A DNA stretch of 64,000 nucleotides, taken from positions 62,001-126,000 of the forward strand of contig NZ_JAHLPX010000001.1 in the NCBI RefSeq assembly GCF_018918145.1, written 5' to 3'. How positions within the stretch are numbered: the first letter of the stretch is position 1; each line of letters starts with the position of its first letter. The position numbers and the translations under genes were made by a program. Shown here piece after piece: positions 1-9,961 of this stretch. The stretch comes from Anaerotignum sp. MSJ-24 (GTDB lineage: Bacteria; Bacillota; Clostridia; Lachnospirales; Anaerotignaceae). Under the pieces are notes generated by a model. It did no database searches. It was not told where the DNA came from and was given only the letters and a program-made list of their open reading frames with translations.

Positions 1-479
1 TCCGTGTAGGTCGTGCAAACCCTAAGGTGCTTGACAAAATTACAGTAGATTATTACGGAACACCTACTCCTATCAATCAGATAGGAAACATAACAGTTCC
101 CGAAGCTCGTCTTATCGAGATTAAGCCTTGGGAATCAAGCCTTCTCAAAGCTATCGAAAAGGCAATCAATACATCAGAGCTTGGAATCAACCCTTCAAAC
201 GACGGTAAGGTTATCAGACTTGTATTCCCTGAGCTTACAGAGGAACGCCGTAAAGAGCTTTCAAAGGAAGTTAAGAAAAAGGGCGAGGACTCAAAGGTAG
301 CAATCAGAAACATCAGAAGAGATGCCGTTGATGCTTTCAAGAAACAGGAGAAGAAGGGCGAGCTTTCAGAGGACGTTCTTAACGACCTTCTTGATGATAT
401 TCAGAAAATTACTGATAAATACATTGTTGAAATCGACAAGAAGATTGATGCAAAGAGCAAAGATATTATGGCTGTATGA
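1..479 (+). CDS. frr: Ribosome recycling factor, 5' end outside window
   Basis: The product splits post-termination 70S ribosomes together with EF-G. The reading frame is open from the first complete codon at position 3 ([10 protein letters not shown]...), so the gene starts upstream of the window; 158 residues are visible of a usual length near 185. The GTG at 27 is an internal valine, not a start. Family features seen are the [12 protein letters not shown] segment and the helical [27 protein letters not shown]-type region, which forms part of the three-helix bundle. It heads the uppS-cdsA-dxr-rseP-ispG-polC block but is separated from uppS by a hairpin with a T-run. Confidence 0.95.
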   Translation, partial: RVGRANPKVLDKITVDYYGTPTPINQIGNITVPEARLIEIKPWESSLLKAIEKAINTSELGINPSNDGKVIRLVFPELTEERRKELSKEVKKKGEDSKVAIRNIRRDAVDAFKKQEKKGELSEDVLNDLLDDIQKITDKYIVEIDKKIDAKSKDIMAV

Positions 480-503
480 TAAACACCTTATAAAGAAAAT
501 TTA

Positions 504-525
504 GACACCCCGTAAAGGGGTGTTT
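504..525 (+). terminator. Intrinsic terminator between frr and uppS
   Basis: A perfect 7-bp stem (ACACCCC at 504-510 with GGGGTGT at 516-522) with a 5-nt loop runs straight into TTTT. It sits only 20 bases before the uppS start, so it may only partly separate the two transcription units. Confidence 0.75.
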
Positions 526-545
526 TGATAATATCGGAGGATTAT

Positions 546-1274
546 ATGAGTTCACTTAGAGATGAAATTGATATGTCAAAGCTCCCTAAATCCGTTGCGA
601 TAATTATGGACGGCAACGGACGCTGGGCGAAGAAACGCTTTCTTCCGAGAAAACTCGGACACAAAGCCGGAGCAGATACACTCGAAAATATATCGAGAGT
701 TGCCGATGACCTCGGAATAGAGCATCTTACGGTTTATGCCTTCTCGACAGAAAACTGGAAGAGAACCGAAGAAGAGGTTGGAGCGATAATGGATCTTTTG
801 AGAAATTATCTTGACCGTTATATAAGAACAGCCGAGAAGGAAAACATAAAGATAGATATTATCGGCGAAAAGAACCGTCTCGCTCCCGATATTCAGGACA
901 GAATAAGACGTATTGAGGAAATATCAAAGGATAAGCCGGGAATGAATCTTCATATCGCACTTAATTACGGCGGCCGTGACGATATTTTAAGAGGCGTTAA
1001 GAAAATAGCAGAAAAGGTTAAAAACGGAGAAATCAATCCCGATGATATAACAGAGGACACAATTTCTTCAAGCCTTGATACACATTTTTATCCCGATCCG
1101 GAGATTGTTATAAGAACAAGCGGTGAGGAAAGAATAAGCAATTTCCTTCTCTGGCAGATTGCATATTCCGAATTTGTGTTTAACAGCAAATTCTGGCCGG
1201 ATTATTCTGCTGAAGACCTTTACGGAGATATTTGCTACTATCAGACTCGTGACAGAAGATTTGGCGGCAGATAA
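546..1274 (+). CDS. uppS: Undecaprenyl diphosphate synthase (cis-prenyltransferase)
   Basis: It condenses isopentenyl diphosphate onto farnesyl diphosphate to make the C55 carrier for peptidoglycan and teichoic acid synthesis. The 242-residue protein shows the catalytic MDGNGRWAKKR motif near residue 21, the FSTENWKR motif, and the C-terminal IRTSGEERISNFLLWQ diphosphate-binding motif. The longest ORF opens at a TTG at 525 inside the preceding terminator; ATG 546 is preferred because GGAGG at 535-539 is 6 bases in front of it. The next gene, cdsA, follows 15 bases downstream, and dxr and ispG of the MEP pathway are in the same block and supply its substrate. Confidence 0.95.
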   Translation: MSSLRDEIDMSKLPKSVAIIMDGNGRWAKKRFLPRKLGHKAGADTLENISRVADDLGIEHLTVYAFSTENWKRTEEEVGAIMDLLRNYLDRYIRTAEKENIKIDIIGEKNRLAPDIQDRIRRIEEISKDKPGMNLHIALNYGGRDDILRGVKKIAEKVKNGEINPDDITEDTISSSLDTHFYPDPEIVIRTSGEERISNFLLWQIAYSEFVFNSKFWPDYSAEDLYGDICYYQTRDRRFGGR

Positions 1275-1289
1275 ACAGGAGTTGGAGTT

Positions 1290-2105
1290 ATGAAAACAAG
1301 AATTATTTCTGCACTTGTTGCACTTCCATTGCTTATTATATTTATTGTTCTCGGAAATATGCCGCTTAAGATTGCGATTACGGTTCTTACATGTATAGGT
1401 CTTTATGAGCTTTACAGAGCGTTTAGCGGTTTTATCAAACCTGTGCATTATATCGGATTTGCCGGTGCTGTAATTTATATGGCTTTTATCGAAAAGATAA
1501 TATATACGGCATCATTGCTCAATGTATTTATTGCAGTATTTCTGCTTGTGATACTTGTGTATGTTGTAATAGCGCATGAAAGCGGAAATACTATGGATGC
1601 AATAGTTACGTTTTTCGGATTTTTTTATGTCTGCTTCCTGCTTTCGCATGTATATCTTACACGCCAGTATATACATGGAGCTATGCTTGTATGGCTTATT
1701 TTCCTCAGTGCCTTTGGCTGTGACACAGGTGCATACTTTACCGGAATGGCATTCGGAAAGCATAAGCTTATACCGCAGTTAAGCCCCAAAAAGACTATCG
1801 AAGGTTCAATCGGCGGCATTGTTACGGCTATTGTGGCTTGTGTAATTTATGGCATAATTGTAGAGCATTATAATGAGCTTGCCGGAGTTGATACGGTTAT
1901 GCTCTGCTTCCTTGCCGGACTTATCGGCTCGATTATTTCACAGATAGGTGATCTTGCCGCATCGGCAATGAAGAGATATACAGGCATTAAGGATTTCGGA
2001 AAGATTATGCCCGGACATGGCGGTGTTCTTGACCGTTTCGACAGCGTAATACTTACTGCACCGACTGTATATTACATTATGTTTTATTTGATAAAAATAA
2101 GTTAA
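1290..2105 (+). CDS. cdsA: Phosphatidate cytidylyltransferase (CDP-diglyceride synthase)
   Basis: This integral membrane enzyme makes CDP-diacylglycerol from phosphatidate and CTP, the branch point for phospholipid synthesis. The 271-residue protein is strongly hydrophobic with about eight membrane segments and ends with the family signature (GDLAASAMKR...KIMPGHGGVLDRFDS, about residues 216-248), whose Asp residues bind metal. GGAGT lies a few bases before ATG 1290. The gene lies between uppS and dxr in the order common in Bacillota. Confidence 0.95.
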   Translation: MKTRIISALVALPLLIIFIVLGNMPLKIAITVLTCIGLYELYRAFSGFIKPVHYIGFAGAVIYMAFIEKIIYTASLLNVFIAVFLLVILVYVVIAHESGNTMDAIVTFFGFFYVCFLLSHVYLTRQYIHGAMLVWLIFLSAFGCDTGAYFTGMAFGKHKLIPQLSPKKTIEGSIGGIVTAIVACVIYGIIVEHYNELAGVDTVMLCFLAGLIGSIISQIGDLAASAMKRYTGIKDFGKIMPGHGGVLDRFDSVILTAPTVYYIMFYLIKIS

Positions 2106-2138
2106 AAGTAAATTTTTGACTTATTATTGAGGTGTACT

Positions 2139-3293
2139 ATGGCTGAAAATATATCAATACTTGGCTCGACAGGCTCAATAGGCACGCAGACTCTTGAGGT
2201 TGTAAGAGAAATCGGCGGTCTTAATGTCTGTGCGATAACAGCCAACAACAATATAGATCTGCTTGAAAAGCAGATTCGTGAATTTAAACCGGAGCTTGCC
2301 GCAGTCATGGACGAAAACAAAGCGGCAGAGCTTAAGGAAAGAGTAAAGGACTGCAATGTAGCTGTTCTCGGCGGTATGGAAGGACTTATTGAGGCGGCAA
2401 CCTATAAAAAGAGCGATACTGTCGTTACATCTGTTGTCGGAAATATAGGTATTCTTCCGACCTTTGAGGCAATAAAAGCCGGAAAAAACATTGCTCTTGC
2501 CAACAAAGAAACGCTTGTTTCGGCCGGTGAGCTTATTATAAATGCCGTAAAGGAAAACGGTGTTAAAATATATCCGGTTGACAGCGAGCATTCGGCAATA
2601 TTCCAGAGCCTTCAGGGCAACAAAGGCAACAAAATAAGACGTATACTTCTTACCGCATCGGGCGGCCCTTTCAGAGGGAAAACAAGAGAAGAGCTTAAAA
2701 ACGTAAAAGCGTCGGATGCACTTAATCACCCGACGTGGCATATGGGGAAGAAGGTAACAATAGATTCTTCAACGCTTATGAATAAGGGGCTTGAGGTTAT
2801 TGAGGCAAAATGGCTTTTTGATGTGCCCGTTGAGGATATAGAGGTGCTTATACATCCGCAGAGTGTTATGCACTCGGCCGTAGAATACGAGGACGGTGCG
2901 GTCATTGCGGAGATGGGCGAACCGGATATGCGTGTGCCTATCCAGTATGCACTGACATATCCTAAGAGAGTGAAAAACTCATTCCCGAAGATTGATTTTG
3001 CAAAGCATGCGTCAATGACCTTCCAGAAGCCGGATATGGACACATTCAAATGCCTCGGACTGGCTTATAAGGCGGTCGGCATAGGCGGAACAATGCCTGC
3101 GGCAATGAACGGAGCAAACGAAACAGCCGTAAAGGCTTTTCTTGACGGAAAAATCGGTTTCCTTGATATAGCCGATATAATAGAAAAAACAATGAATTCA
3201 TATAATGTTAAGTATAATTATACGGTGGAGGATCTGCTTAATGCGGATAAATGGGCGAGAAATGCAGCTCTTGACTTTATAATCAATAAATAA
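2139..3293 (+). CDS. dxr: 1-deoxy-D-xylulose 5-phosphate reductoisomerase
   Basis: It catalyses the NADPH-dependent conversion of DXP to MEP, the committed step of the MEP isoprenoid pathway. The 384-residue protein begins with the Rossmann GSTGSIGTQTLEV motif, followed by the metal and substrate segments DSEHSAIFQ, ASGGPFRG, HPTWHMG and IHPQSVMHS. The start was set at ATG 2139, 4-5 bases after GAGGTG, rather than the TTG at 2127. ispG of the same pathway follows after rseP; dxs is not in the window. Confidence 0.95.
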   Translation: MAENISILGSTGSIGTQTLEVVREIGGLNVCAITANNNIDLLEKQIREFKPELAAVMDENKAAELKERVKDCNVAVLGGMEGLIEAATYKKSDTVVTSVVGNIGILPTFEAIKAGKNIALANKETLVSAGELIINAVKENGVKIYPVDSEHSAIFQSLQGNKGNKIRRILLTASGGPFRGKTREELKNVKASDALNHPTWHMGKKVTIDSSTLMNKGLEVIEAKWLFDVPVEDIEVLIHPQSVMHSAVEYEDGAVIAEMGEPDMRVPIQYALTYPKRVKNSFPKIDFAKHASMTFQKPDMDTFKCLGLAYKAVGIGGTMPAAMNGANETAVKAFLDGKIGFLDIADIIEKTMNSYNVKYNYTVEDLLNADKWARNAALDFIINK

Positions 3294-3305
3294 GGAGATT
3301 TAAAA

Positions 3306-4394
3306 TTGTCAATAATCATATCTTTAATCGTTTTTTCGCTTATTGTAATTGTCCATGAATTTGGACATTTTGCTGTGGCGAAGAAGGTGGGTATTTGTGT
3401 ACAGGAATTTTCTGTCGGAATGGGGCCTTTGTTATTTTCCCGACAGAAGGGAGAAACACAGTATTCTGTCAGAGCTTTGCCTTTCGGCGGTTTTTGCCGT
3501 ATGCAGGGCGAAGAAGGAGATGATGATGACGGCAGTAAGGATTATGATCCTTCACGGTCATTTAACAGCAAAACAATTCTCCGGAGATTTGCGGTGCTTT
3601 TTGCCGGACCGGGCATGAATTTTGTGCTTGCCTTTGTTCTGCTCTTTATTATGCTTGGTGTAAACGGCTTTTTCCTTCCGGAGGTAAATACTGTTTATGA
3701 AGGAACACCGGCAGAAGCGGCAGGCTTGCAGCATGGCGACAGAATTTTAAAGCTGAACGGAACAAGACTGCATATTTATCAGGATTACAGCCTTGTCATA
3801 GCCAATTATGCCTCGGATGAGCCTGTTGACTATCTGATAGAGAGAAACGGTGAAAAGCTTAATGTTACCGTACAGCCGGAATATAACGAAGAGGAAGACA
3901 GATATATGGTCGGCTTTACCTTCAATGCACGTTCCGGACTTTTCGGAAAACAGGTTGAAGGCTATAACAGAGCCACTGTTGCAGACACAATAAATGCAGA
4001 TATATGGACAATGAATTATTTTGTTAAGTCCGTTGTTGTCGGCTTTGTAAAGCTTTTTACATTCCAGGTTAAGTCCAACGAAATATCCGGGCCTATTGGT
4101 ATGGTAAGCATGATAGGTGATACCTATGAAGCCGGCTTGAAATACAGCCTGACAGATGCCATAATGAACATGGCAACACTTTCGGCACTTTTGAGCACAA
4201 ATCTCGGCATAATCAATCTTTTTCCTATTCCGGCGATGGACGGTGGAAGAATTGCATTCCTTCTGCTTGAAGGAATAAGACGAAAGCCCGTAGATCCGGA
4301 AATCGAAGGCAGAATACATCTTGCCGGATTTATGCTTCTTATGGCATGTATGATACTTATTGCATTTAACGATATAGTGAATATAATAAGGTGA
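3306..4394 (+). CDS. rseP: Site-2 intramembrane zinc metalloprotease
   Basis: This membrane protease cleaves substrates within the bilayer during regulated proteolysis of anti-sigma factors, signal peptides or division proteins (RseP/RasP/YluC family, peptidase M50). HEFGH at residues 17-21 lies in the first membrane segment, a PDZ domain spans about residues 120-200, and the [11 protein letters not shown] motif with the third metal ligand is near residue 304. Translation starts at TTG 3306 with AAGGAG ten bases upstream; no ATG fits the conserved N-terminus. ATG of ispG lies 7 bases beyond the stop. Confidence 0.93.
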   Translation: MSIIISLIVFSLIVIVHEFGHFAVAKKVGICVQEFSVGMGPLLFSRQKGETQYSVRALPFGGFCRMQGEEGDDDDGSKDYDPSRSFNSKTILRRFAVLFAGPGMNFVLAFVLLFIMLGVNGFFLPEVNTVYEGTPAEAAGLQHGDRILKLNGTRLHIYQDYSLVIANYASDEPVDYLIERNGEKLNVTVQPEYNEEEDRYMVGFTFNARSGLFGKQVEGYNRATVADTINADIWTMNYFVKSVVVGFVKLFTFQVKSNEISGPIGMVSMIGDTYEAGLKYSLTDAIMNMATLSALLSTNLGIINLFPIPAMDGGRIAFLLLEGIRRKPVDPEIEGRIHLAGFMLLMACMILIAFNDIVNIIR

Positions 4395-4401
4395 TGAACA
4401 G

Positions 4402-5457
4402 ATGAAATACAGCAGAAAAAAAACAAGAGAGGTCAATATCGGCGGCGTAAAAATCGGCGGTGATAATCCCATTGCGATACAGTCCATGTGCAATACGGAC
4501 ACAAGAAACGTCGAAGAAACCGTAAAGCAGATAAAAGAGCTTGAAAATGCAGGCTGTGAAATAATAAGGGTTGCCGTTCCCGATATGCAGGCGGCAGAAG
4601 CAATAAAAGATATAAAAAGACAGATTGATATACCGCTTGTTGCGGATATACATTTTGATTACCGTCTTGCGCTTAAGGCCATTGACGGCGGTATAGATAA
4701 AATAAGGATTAATCCGGGAAATATCGGCTCTGAGGACAGAGTTAAACAGGTTGCCGATATGGCAAAGAAAAACGGTATTCCCATAAGAGTCGGCGTAAAC
4801 TCCGGTTCGCTTGAAAAGCACCTGGTCGAAAAATACGGCGGAGTTACTCCCGAAGGACTTGTCGAAAGCGCTCTCGGCCATGTAAGACTGCTTGAAAAAT
4901 ATGATTTTTATGATACGGTCATATCAATTAAGGCATCTAATGTTCCTTTTTCCGTTGAGGTATATGAACTGCTTTCGGAAACAGTGGATTATCCTCTGCA
5001 TGTAGGCATTACAGAGGCCGGAACTGTATGGGGCGGTACCGTTAAATCGGCAGTCGGCATAGGTGCAATACTTTCCAGAGGCATAGGTGACACAATAAGA
5101 GTATCTCTTACCGGAAATCCCGTCGAGGAAATTTATGCCGCAAAGGAAATACTCAAGGATATGAATTTGCGTAAATTCGGAGTTGAGTTTGTTTCCTGTC
5201 CTACATGCGGAAGAACAAGCATTGACCTTATTTCGATAGCAAATGAGGTTGAAAGCAAGGTAAAAAACATTGACAAGAATATTAAGGTTGCTGTTATGGG
5301 CTGTGCGGTAAACGGACCGGGAGAGGCAAGAGAGGCAGATATAGGCATTGCCGGAGGACATGGCGAGGGACTTATATTCAGAAAGGGCGAAATAATCCGA
5401 AAGGTGCCGGAAAATATGCTTGTTGATGAGCTTATGAAAGAAATAGAGAAGCTTTAA
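4402..5457 (+). CDS. ispG: 4-hydroxy-3-methylbut-2-enyl diphosphate synthase (flavodoxin/ferredoxin type)
   Basis: It catalyses the penultimate MEP-pathway step, reducing MEcPP to HMBPP with a 4Fe-4S cluster. The 351-residue protein is the short bacterial form: a TIM-barrel N-terminal part ([27 protein letters not shown]) and a reductase-like C-terminal part with three cluster cysteines in SCPTCGR and [11 protein letters not shown] and the following conserved Glu. It is 7 bases from rseP and about 18 bases from polC, so co-transcription is likely. The flavodoxin gene at 38606 encodes a plausible electron donor (inference). Confidence 0.95.
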   Translation: MKYSRKKTREVNIGGVKIGGDNPIAIQSMCNTDTRNVEETVKQIKELENAGCEIIRVAVPDMQAAEAIKDIKRQIDIPLVADIHFDYRLALKAIDGGIDKIRINPGNIGSEDRVKQVADMAKKNGIPIRVGVNSGSLEKHLVEKYGGVTPEGLVESALGHVRLLEKYDFYDTVISIKASNVPFSVEVYELLSETVDYPLHVGITEAGTVWGGTVKSAVGIGAILSRGIGDTIRVSLTGNPVEEIYAAKEILKDMNLRKFGVEFVSCPTCGRTSIDLISIANEVESKVKNIDKNIKVAVMGCAVNGPGEAREADIGIAGGHGEGLIFRKGEIIRKVPENMLVDELMKEIEKL

Positions 5458-5475
5458 AAAAGCCGGGTGATACTA

Positions 5476-8400
5476 ATGTACGAAAAATTCAGTAAGGTAT
5501 TCGGTATGGTTAAGGCTGACGCAGCATTGAAGGAGTCGTTTAATGACTCCTTTGTTGAAAAATTGACTATATCCAAAAGCACAAAAATACTGCGTGCAGA
5601 CGTTGTATCGAAAACGCTTATACCGACGGAATGTAAATATAAAATTGAACAGGCGATAAAAGATACGGTCGGCGTTGCCGATAAGGTAGAAATAAATCTG
5701 CATTATGATTTGGCAGATAATTCGGCGGAAAGCATATTTAATTTTATGTGGACTGATGTTGTCAGCTATCTTTCGGCAGACAGCCCAGTCTGCGGTTGTG
5801 TGCTTGAGGACTGCACAAAGGTGTTTAACGATAACGCCGTTGTTATTAACGTCGGCCATAATGCCGCTTATTATATGTATAAAAAAGGCATTGACAATTA
5901 TCTTATTCACCGAATAAAAGACCAGTTCGGCATTGACGTAAACGTAACTTTTAAAAATAAAAAGACAACCGAAGAGGATAAAAAGGTTTACGAGGATAAG
6001 AAGGAATCCTTTGAGAAACAGCTTATCAGTGCAATACTCAGCGAACAGGTTATGAAGGAAACGGCTAAAGAGAATGCCTTGACTGATGCCGCACAGGAGA
6101 ATATATCCAAAGGCATTATTATAGGCAAGGGCTTTACCGGCGAACCCATAAAGATTGCCGAAAGCAAGCTTGAAGGCGAGAAAGTCATAATAGAGGGCGA
6201 TATATTTAATCTCGAAGAAAAGGAAACAAAAAGCGGAAAATATATCGTTACATTTGATATTACGGACGGTTCGGACTCTACAACGGTTAAATTCTTTACC
6301 GAAAAGAAGCCCTATGACTGCGATGGCGGCATAAAATCGGCACTCAAGGGTGCTTATGTAAAGGTAAAGGGCGATGTTCAGGCGGATAAATATAATAATA
6401 ATGAATTGCTCATAATGACAAGGGACATCGAAAAAGCGGAAAGACCGCCCGAAAGAATGGATAACAGCGAGGAAAAACGTGTTGAGCTTCATCTCCATAC
6501 AACAATGAGTGCCATGGACGCCGTAACCGACGTTAAGGAATACATAAAAAGGGCAATCAAATGGGGACATAAGGCAATCGCTGTTACAGACCATGGTGTT
6601 GTTCAGGCATATCCCTTTGCAATGGATGCGGCAGACGGCAAGGATATAAAGGTTATCTACGGCGTTGAAGGCTATCTTATTGACGACCTCGGAGAGGTTG
6701 TTACATATAACAGAGGTCAGAGCTTTGATGATGAATATGTCGTTTTCGATATTGAAACAACTGGTCTTAATAAGGAAATCTGTAAAATAATCGAAATCGG
6801 TGCGGTTAAGATAAAAAACAGAGAGATAATCGACCGATATTCGGTGTTCATTGATCCGGAAGAAAAACTTACCGATGAAATTGTAAACCTTACTCATATA
6901 ACCGATGATATGCTCATAGGACAGCGTACAATAAAAGAGGTTCTTCCTGAATTTCTTGAGTTCTGCGGAAATGCCGTTCTTGTTGCACATAATGCGTCCT
7001 TCGATACGGGCTTTGTCAGAATCAAAGCGGCAGAGCTTGGCATTGGTGATGTTAAAAATACAATACTTGATACTCTTGAGCTTTCAAGAACATTGCTCAA
7101 GGATTTGAAAAAGCATAAGCTTGACGTTGTTGCAAAGCACCTCGGCATATCTCTGGAAGGACATCACAGAGCCGTAAACGATGCGGAGGCAACAGCCGGA
7201 ATATTCCTTAAGCTTCTGGAAATGCTGGAGGAGAACGATGTCCATGACGTTGATAAAATCAATGTTTTTGCAAGCAGAACGGTTAATTACAATAAGCTTA
7301 AATCGCACCATGTCATAATACTGGTCAAAAATCTTGTCGGACTGAGAAATCTCTATGAGCTTGTTTCCATGTCCAATCTGACATATTATTTCAAACAGCC
7401 GAGAATACCCAAATCAAAGCTCACGGAAAAAAGAGAAGGGCTTATTGTCGGAAGTGCCTGCGAGGCAGGTGAGCTTTACAGAGCATTGCTTGATATGAAA
7501 TCAAAGGATTATATAGATAATATAGTCAATTTTTATGATTTTCTTGAAATACAGCCGGTTGGCAATAATATGTTCATGATAGACAGTCAGAGATACCCGG
7601 CGGTAAATTCTGTTGAGGATATAAAGAGCTTTAATAAAAAAATAGTCGCATTGGGCGAAGAGCATAACAAGCTGGTTGTTGCAACAGGCGATGTGCATTT
7701 CATTAATCCCGAGGATTCTGTATACAGAAAGATAATAATGTATGCAAAGGGCTTTGATGATGCGGAAAAACAGCCGCCGCTTTATTTCAGAACAACAGAT
7801 GAAATGCTTAAGGAATTTCAATATCTCGGCGAAGAAAAGGCACATGAGGTAGTTATCGAAAATACAAACATGATTGCCGATATGATTGAAAAGATTAAGC
7901 CCGTTCCGGACGGAACATTTCCGCCGAATATCGAAGGTGCGGAAGAGCAGATAAAGCAGATTGCAATGGATAAGGCACATTCGATTTACGGCGATCCACT
8001 GCCGAAAATAGTCCAGGACAGACTGGATAAGGAGCTTTATTCAATCATAAAAAACGGTTTCTCCGTTATGTATATAATTGCACAGAAGCTTGTTTGGAAA
8101 TCCAATGACGACGGCTATCTTGTCGGCTCAAGAGGCTCGGTAGGATCGTCATTTGTTGCCAATATGACAGGTATTACGGAGGTTAATTCACTTCCTCCGC
8201 ACTATATATGTCCTAACTGCAAATATTCGGATTTTGAATCGGAAGAAGTAAAGAAGGTATTTATGGTCGGCGGTTCCGGAGTGGACATGCCGGACAAAGC
8301 CTGCCCTAAGTGCGGAACAATGATGCGTAAGGACGGACATGACATTCCTTTTGAAACCTTCCTCGGATTCGACGGTGACAAAGAACCGGATATTGACCTT

Positions 8401-9822
8401 AACTTTTCCGGCGAATACCAACAGCAGGCTCATGCCTATACCGAGGTTCTTTTCGGCAAAGGCCATGTTTTTAAAGCCGGAACAATCGGCACACTTGCTG
8501 ATAAAACAGCCTACGGTTATGTAAAAAGATATATGGACGACCACAATCTTGTACTGCACAATGCGGAGATAAACCGTCTTGTAAGAGGCTGTACAGGTGT
8601 AAAGAGAACAACTGGACAGCATCCAGGAGGTCTTATGATTGTGCCGAAGGACAGAGATATACATGAATTCTGCCCGATACAGCATCCGGCTGATGATGTC
8701 AATTCAACGATAATAACAACGCATTTCGATTATCATTCCATAAGCGGACGTATTCTTAAGCTTGACCTTCTCGGCCATGATGATCCTACGTTTATTCGTA
8801 TGCTTTATGATATTACGGGAAAAAATCCGCAGAATGTTCCGCTTGACGATAAGGCAACAATGTCGCTTTTCCAGTCGCCTGCGGCTCTCGGTTTAAAGCC
8901 GGAGGACATAAACTGCCCGACGGGAACGCTTGGCATACCGGAATTCGGAACAAAATTCGTAAGGAATATGCTTATTGATACAAAGCCGGAAACATTTTCG
9001 GACCTGCTGAGAATATCGGGACTTTCCCATGGTACGGACGTTTGGGTAGGCAACGCAAAGGAGCTTATCGAAAACGGAACTATTACGCTTAAGGAAACAA
9101 TATCAACTCGTGACAGTATAATGAGCTACCTTATAACAAAGGGACTGGACAATAAAAAATCCTTCAAAATAATGGAGAAGGTTCGTAAGGGAAAGGGACT
9201 TGCCGACGATGATATTGAATATATGAAAGAGCATGACGTTCCTCAGTGGTATATTGACAGCTGTCTTAAGATAAAATATATGTTCCCGAAGGCTCATGCG
9301 GCGGCTTATGTTATGAATGCCTTCCGTATAGCATATTTTAAGGTAAACTATCCCGAAGCATATTATGCGGCATATTTTACGATACGTGCGTCAGATGATT
9401 TTAACTATGCTATTATGTGCAAGGGTGCCGATGTTGCAAAGGCGGCACTTAAAGAGATAGCCGCAAAGGGTAATACGGCCACTACAAAGGAGCAGAACTC
9501 GGCAACAGTGCTTGAGCTTGCGATTGAGTTTTATGCGAGAGGCTTCAGCTTTGTGCCGATAGATTTGTATAAATCGGATTCAAGAAAGTTCATTGTTACG
9601 CCGGAAGGAAATCTTCTTCCTCCGCTAAATGCACTCCAGGGACTCGGTCTTTCGGTTGCACAGAGCATAGTGGAAGGACGAAAAGACGGAGAATTTCGTA
9701 CAATCGAGGAATTCAAGAGTCGTACCTCTGCCGGAGCAAGCATAGTAGAGCTTTTGAAGGAAAACGGTGTTTTAAGAGGAATACCGGAATCGGATCAGAT
9801 TTCGTTATTTGATTTTCAATGA
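5476..9822 (+). CDS. polC: DNA polymerase III alpha subunit, PolC type
   Basis: This is the leading-strand replicase of low-GC Gram-positive bacteria. Domains in order in the 1448-residue protein: N-terminal domains, an OB fold (about 225-325), a PHP domain starting with ELHLHTTMS (about 336) that is split by the inserted 3'-5' exonuclease (DIETTGL at about 425, HRAVNDAEAT later), a zinc finger (CPNC at about 912, CPKC at about 943), and the polymerase palm with PDIDLNFSGEY (about 971). The C-terminus ends in QISLFDFQ, a beta-clamp binding motif. Start ATG 5476 follows GGGTGA; the upstream GTG 5467 is less likely. It is the last gene before a strong terminator. Confidence 0.97.
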   Translation: MYEKFSKVFGMVKADAALKESFNDSFVEKLTISKSTKILRADVVSKTLIPTECKYKIEQAIKDTVGVADKVEINLHYDLADNSAESIFNFMWTDVVSYLSADSPVCGCVLEDCTKVFNDNAVVINVGHNAAYYMYKKGIDNYLIHRIKDQFGIDVNVTFKNKKTTEEDKKVYEDKKESFEKQLISAILSEQVMKETAKENALTDAAQENISKGIIIGKGFTGEPIKIAESKLEGEKVIIEGDIFNLEEKETKSGKYIVTFDITDGSDSTTVKFFTEKKPYDCDGGIKSALKGAYVKVKGDVQADKYNNNELLIMTRDIEKAERPPERMDNSEEKRVELHLHTTMSAMDAVTDVKEYIKRAIKWGHKAIAVTDHGVVQAYPFAMDAADGKDIKVIYGVEGYLIDDLGEVVTYNRGQSFDDEYVVFDIETTGLNKEICKIIEIGAVKIKNREIIDRYSVFIDPEEKLTDEIVNLTHITDDMLIGQRTIKEVLPEFLEFCGNAVLVAHNASFDTGFVRIKAAELGIGDVKNTILDTLELSRTLLKDLKKHKLDVVAKHLGISLEGHHRAVNDAEATAGIFLKLLEMLEENDVHDVDKINVFASRTVNYNKLKSHHVIILVKNLVGLRNLYELVSMSNLTYYFKQPRIPKSKLTEKREGLIVGSACEAGELYRALLDMKSKDYIDNIVNFYDFLEIQPVGNNMFMIDSQRYPAVNSVEDIKSFNKKIVALGEEHNKLVVATGDVHFINPEDSVYRKIIMYAKGFDDAEKQPPLYFRTTDEMLKEFQYLGEEKAHEVVIENTNMIADMIEKIKPVPDGTFPPNIEGAEEQIKQIAMDKAHSIYGDPLPKIVQDRLDKELYSIIKNGFSVMYIIAQKLVWKSNDDGYLVGSRGSVGSSFVANMTGITEVNSLPPHYICPNCKYSDFESEEVKKVFMVGGSGVDMPDKACPKCGTMMRKDGHDIPFETFLGFDGDKEPDIDLNFSGEYQQQAHAYTEVLFGKGHVFKAGTIGTLADKTAYGYVKRYMDDHNLVLHNAEINRLVRGCTGVKRTTGQHPGGLMIVPKDRDIHEFCPIQHPADDVNSTIITTHFDYHSISGRILKLDLLGHDDPTFIRMLYDITGKNPQNVPLDDKATMSLFQSPAALGLKPEDINCPTGTLGIPEFGTKFVRNMLIDTKPETFSDLLRISGLSHGTDVWVGNAKELIENGTITLKETISTRDSIMSYLITKGLDNKKSFKIMEKVRKGKGLADDDIEYMKEHDVPQWYIDSCLKIKYMFPKAHAAAYVMNAFRIAYFKVNYPEAYYAAYFTIRASDDFNYAIMCKGADVAKAALKEIAAKGNTATTKEQNSATVLELAIEFYARGFSFVPIDLYKSDSRKFIVTPEGNLLPPLNALQGLGLSVAQSIVEGRKDGEFRTIEEFKSRTSAGASIVELLKENGVLRGIPESDQISLFDFQ

Positions 9823-9829
9823 CCAATAT

Positions 9830-9862
9830 AACCGGTTACTGTTTATGGTGACCGGTTTTTTA
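9830..9862 (+). terminator. Intrinsic terminator after polC
   Basis: A 10-bp stem (9830-9839 with 9849-9858, one G-T pair) and an 8-nt loop are followed by a six-T run, 8 bases beyond the polC stop. Confidence 0.9.
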
Positions 9863-9871
9863 ATACGAAAA

Positions 9872-9945
9872 AACTGTGCCGGTAGGGTGTGAGTTCGGCA
9901 CAGTTATATAAAACTATTGATATAGGGTGTGAATTAATCAATAGT
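9872..9945 (-). terminator. Two tandem hairpins with nearly the same loop, 3' of the minus-strand transporter
   Basis: Hairpin A has a perfect 10-bp stem (9872-9881 with 9896-9905); hairpin B has a perfect 9-bp stem (9913-9921 with 9937-9945). Read on the minus strand, A is followed by TTTTTT and B by TTTATAT, so both can terminate the gene that stops at 9962. The stems are unrelated in sequence, but both loops carry TAGGGTGTGARTT on the plus strand. The shared loop is not needed for termination and is treated as a separate observation. Confidence 0.75.
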
Positions 9946-9961
9946 AAGGGGCTTTATTGAA

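Noticed and set aside
525-545. Seven-codon N-terminal extension of uppS from TTG 525
   Set aside because: The TTG lies in the terminator T-run and ATG 546 has a well-spaced GGAGG.
5473-6990. A 505-codon minus-strand ORF opposite polC
   Set aside because: Antisense to a clear PolC coding sequence; Phe/Tyr/Ile/Cys-rich composition typical of shadow frames in this codon usage.
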